Shown here piece by piece: positions 62,034-64,000 of a DNA stretch of 64,000 nucleotides. Position 1 is the stretch's first letter. Every line of letters starts with the position of its first letter. Both the position numbers and the translations under genes were made by a program. The notes beneath the pieces are model-generated. The model did not search any database and was not told the origin of the DNA. It was given only the letters and a program-made list of their open reading frames with translations. The stretch comes from Nipponacmea schrenckii (taxonomy: Eukaryota; Mollusca; Gastropoda; Lottiidae): the NCBI GenBank assembly GCA_030562195.1, contig JAUJPP010000003.1:18631398-18695397 (forward strand). The letters run 5' to 3'.

Positions 62034-63319
62034 CAGGGGGCGTAGCTACTGAACTCGTCGGTAAAACGCGGAATCGGTCGGTAAAAAGGGGGTCATGGAT
62101 GGAACCGTCGGTAAAACGCGGAATCGATCGATTAAACCGATTAATTAACCTAAAAAGTCAAAACATTGTGTTGGTAATGATCGGTCGATAAAAGACGGCA
62201 AGGTGGGACCGTCGGTAAAACCAGTTAACATAAAAGTAAAAACCTTGTGTTGGTTATGATGTTATCAGTAAACTGTCAACATTAAAAGTATTTTTTTACT
62301 GAAACTACCGGAATCGGTCGGTATAAGTTGGTTTTGACTGGAGTCTTCGATAAAACCGATTGGTTAACCTATACCCTTGTTATTGGTAAGCTGTTCATTA
62401 TTTGAATTTGTCGGTAAAATGCGGAATTGGCCGATAGAAGAAGGTCATAGATGGAGCCGTCGGTAAAACCGATTTGTTAACCGAAAGAGTGAAAACCTTG
62501 TGTCTGTTATGATGTTATTGGTAAACCGTTCGTCTACATTAAAGTGATTTTTACTAAACTTGTCGGTAAAACGCGGAATCAGTCGATAATAGACGGTTAT
62601 GGGTGGGAAACGGAGCCTGCGATAAAACCGATTGGCTGACCGAAAGAGTGGAAACCTTGTGTCAGTTATGATGTTATCGGAAAACTCTTCGTCTACATAA
62701 AAAGTGATTTTACTGAACTTGTCGGTAAAATGCAGAATAGGTCGAAAAGGGCTATATAAAACATTGATAATTTTGACCGGTGGAAACGACTTCCAAAATC
62801 ACGTAAAATGTATTCTCCAGGTTTCCTAGTTTGAAAACCCCCGCCATGTCAGTAAAACGCAGAATAGGTCCAAAAGGGACATAGAAAACATATGGTTTTC
62901 CGATGAAAATGGATAATTTGGACCAGTGGAAAAGACTTCCAAAATCGCGTCAGAACTATTCTCCGGGTTTCCTAGTATGTAAAATTTTCCGGGGAAGGAC
63001 GCCCGAACCCCCTGCCACTGCAAGGGCCAAATACGAAGGCCTTTGGCCTGCAGGACTTGCCTTGGAAAAAACACCTTTCAGTCCCCCCTCTCAGGCATAT
63101 TCTAGATACACCTCTGATTGATATGGTTTTCAAAGGTTTAGGATTTGCTATAAGGATGGATTTCGTTCGTGTATAATGTATATACTTAATAGTGCGAGTA
63201 AGTTATTTTTGCCCCCGGAAGAACATGTGTTCGTCGGTAAAACTTAGACGTTACACGTGTTCGTCGGTAAAACTTAGACGTTACACCCCCCCAGTCAAAA
63301 TGGTCACGCTACGCCCCTG
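62034..63319. mobile_element. Non-autonomous hAT-type transposon (1286 bp) inserted in a minisatellite
   Basis: Begins cagggggcgtagc and ends, in reverse, caggggcgtagcg. TGTGGACT flanks it at 62026-62033 and 63320-63327, an exact 8-bp duplication. The interior is made of degenerate repeats of about 160 bp (gtcggtaaaacgcggaatcg; gtgaaaaccttgtgt; tgatgttatcggtaaac). No transposase is present. An open frame at 61943-62191 crosses the junction and one at 62903-63121 lies inside; both look like chance. A relative lies at 12895. Confidence 0.9.
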
Positions 63320-63930
63320 TGTGGACTGTGATTAATCTACATGTGGACTGTGGCTTATGTACATGTATTTATCTACATGTGGGCTGTGTGGTTTATCTAT
63401 ATCTGGACTGTGGTTTATCTACACCTGGACTGTGGTTTATCTATATCTGGACTGTGGTTTATCTACATCTGGACTGTGGTTTATCTACATCTGGACTGTG
63501 GTTTATCTACATCTGGACTGTGGTTTATCTACATGTAGACTGTGGCTTATCTACATGTGGATTGGGATTTATCTACATCTAGACTGTGGTTTATTTACAT
63601 GTGGACTGTGGTTTATCTACATGTAGACTTTGGTTTATCTATATGTAGAATGTGGTTTATCTGCATGTGGATTGTGATTTATCTACATCTACACTGTGGA
63701 TCATTTACATGTGGACTGTTGTTTATCTACATATGTACTGTGGTTTATCTACATGTGGACTGTGGTTTATTTACATCTAGACTTTGGTTTATCAATATGT
63801 GGATTGTGGTTTATCTATATGTAGATTGTAGTTTATCTATATGTAGATTGTGGTTATCTACATCTGGACAGTGATTTATCTACAACTGGACTGTGGTTTA
63901 TCTACATATGGACTGTGGCTTCTCTACAAG
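63320..63930. repeat. 22-bp minisatellite, right part (~27 units)
   Basis: Consensus actgtggtttatctacatct then gg, or with atgtgg. Units at 63416-63530 are nearly identical and those further right are degenerate. The unit has no stop codon in any + frame, so frames of 65-110 codons stay open side by side, each spelling a 22-residue cycle rich in L, Y, W, D and C. No start context or flanking exon supports translation. Confidence 0.93.
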
Positions 63931-64000
63931 TAGACACCTACAAGTCTGCATAGCCCTATAATAAGTTAATATAGAAAGTTACAATAAAAGTAACATGAAA
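63931..64000. other. Window end, no feature
   Basis: Short AT-rich sequence after the minisatellite, with nothing recognisable. Confidence 0.5.

Overview
This is AT-rich nuclear DNA from an animal, most likely a marine lophotrochozoan and probably a mollusc. The evidence is split genes with GT-AG introns, no compact operon-like coding, a CR1/L2-type LINE, several families of small DNA transposons, and repeated insertions of an element with a 161-bp tandem core that resembles the pearl/Helentron-type elements known from bivalves. The species cannot be named from this sequence.

Two genes can be rebuilt from exons that agree in phase. Gene 1 is on the + strand (14811-19512) with nine coding exons and a 270-residue soluble protein that I do not recognise; its C-terminus is rich in G, W and D and looks strongly constrained. 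Gene 2 is on the - strand (28402 down to 23172) with four coding exons and a 209-residue protein with two membrane segments, a natural six-histidine run and an acidic tail. It is weakly reminiscent of the TMEM200 (DUF2371) family. The genes are convergent, and their 3' ends face a 3.7-kb spacer.

Layout. 1-9.6 kb: tandem repeats with 25-, ~34-, 148- and 21-bp units, a 260-bp direct duplication, and weak coding-like remnants. 9.6-12.9 kb: a decayed LINE, followed by a fragment of an hAT-type repeat. 14.8-19.5 kb: gene 1, with a Harbinger-type element in intron 4. 23.2-28.4 kb: gene 2, whose introns hold two copies of the 161-bp-core family, a piggyBac-type MITE and another inverted-repeat MITE. 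29.0-29.9 kb: a 40-bp minisatellite just upstream of gene 2. 30-64 kb: gene-poor, with a TA-flanked MITE, two copies of a hairpin repeat, further copies of the 161-bp-core family, a 32-bp array, a long 'ggtcaaggtcac' repeat split by an hAT element, and at the end a 22-bp minisatellite split by another hAT element.

The main interest is mobile-element biology. Five insertions have clear or probable target-site duplications: TAA, TTAA, TA and two of 8 bp. One element family carries conserved palindromes at both ends, and two of its copies flank a single exon of gene 2. No bacterial or viral gene cluster, CRISPR array, rRNA or tRNA was found.
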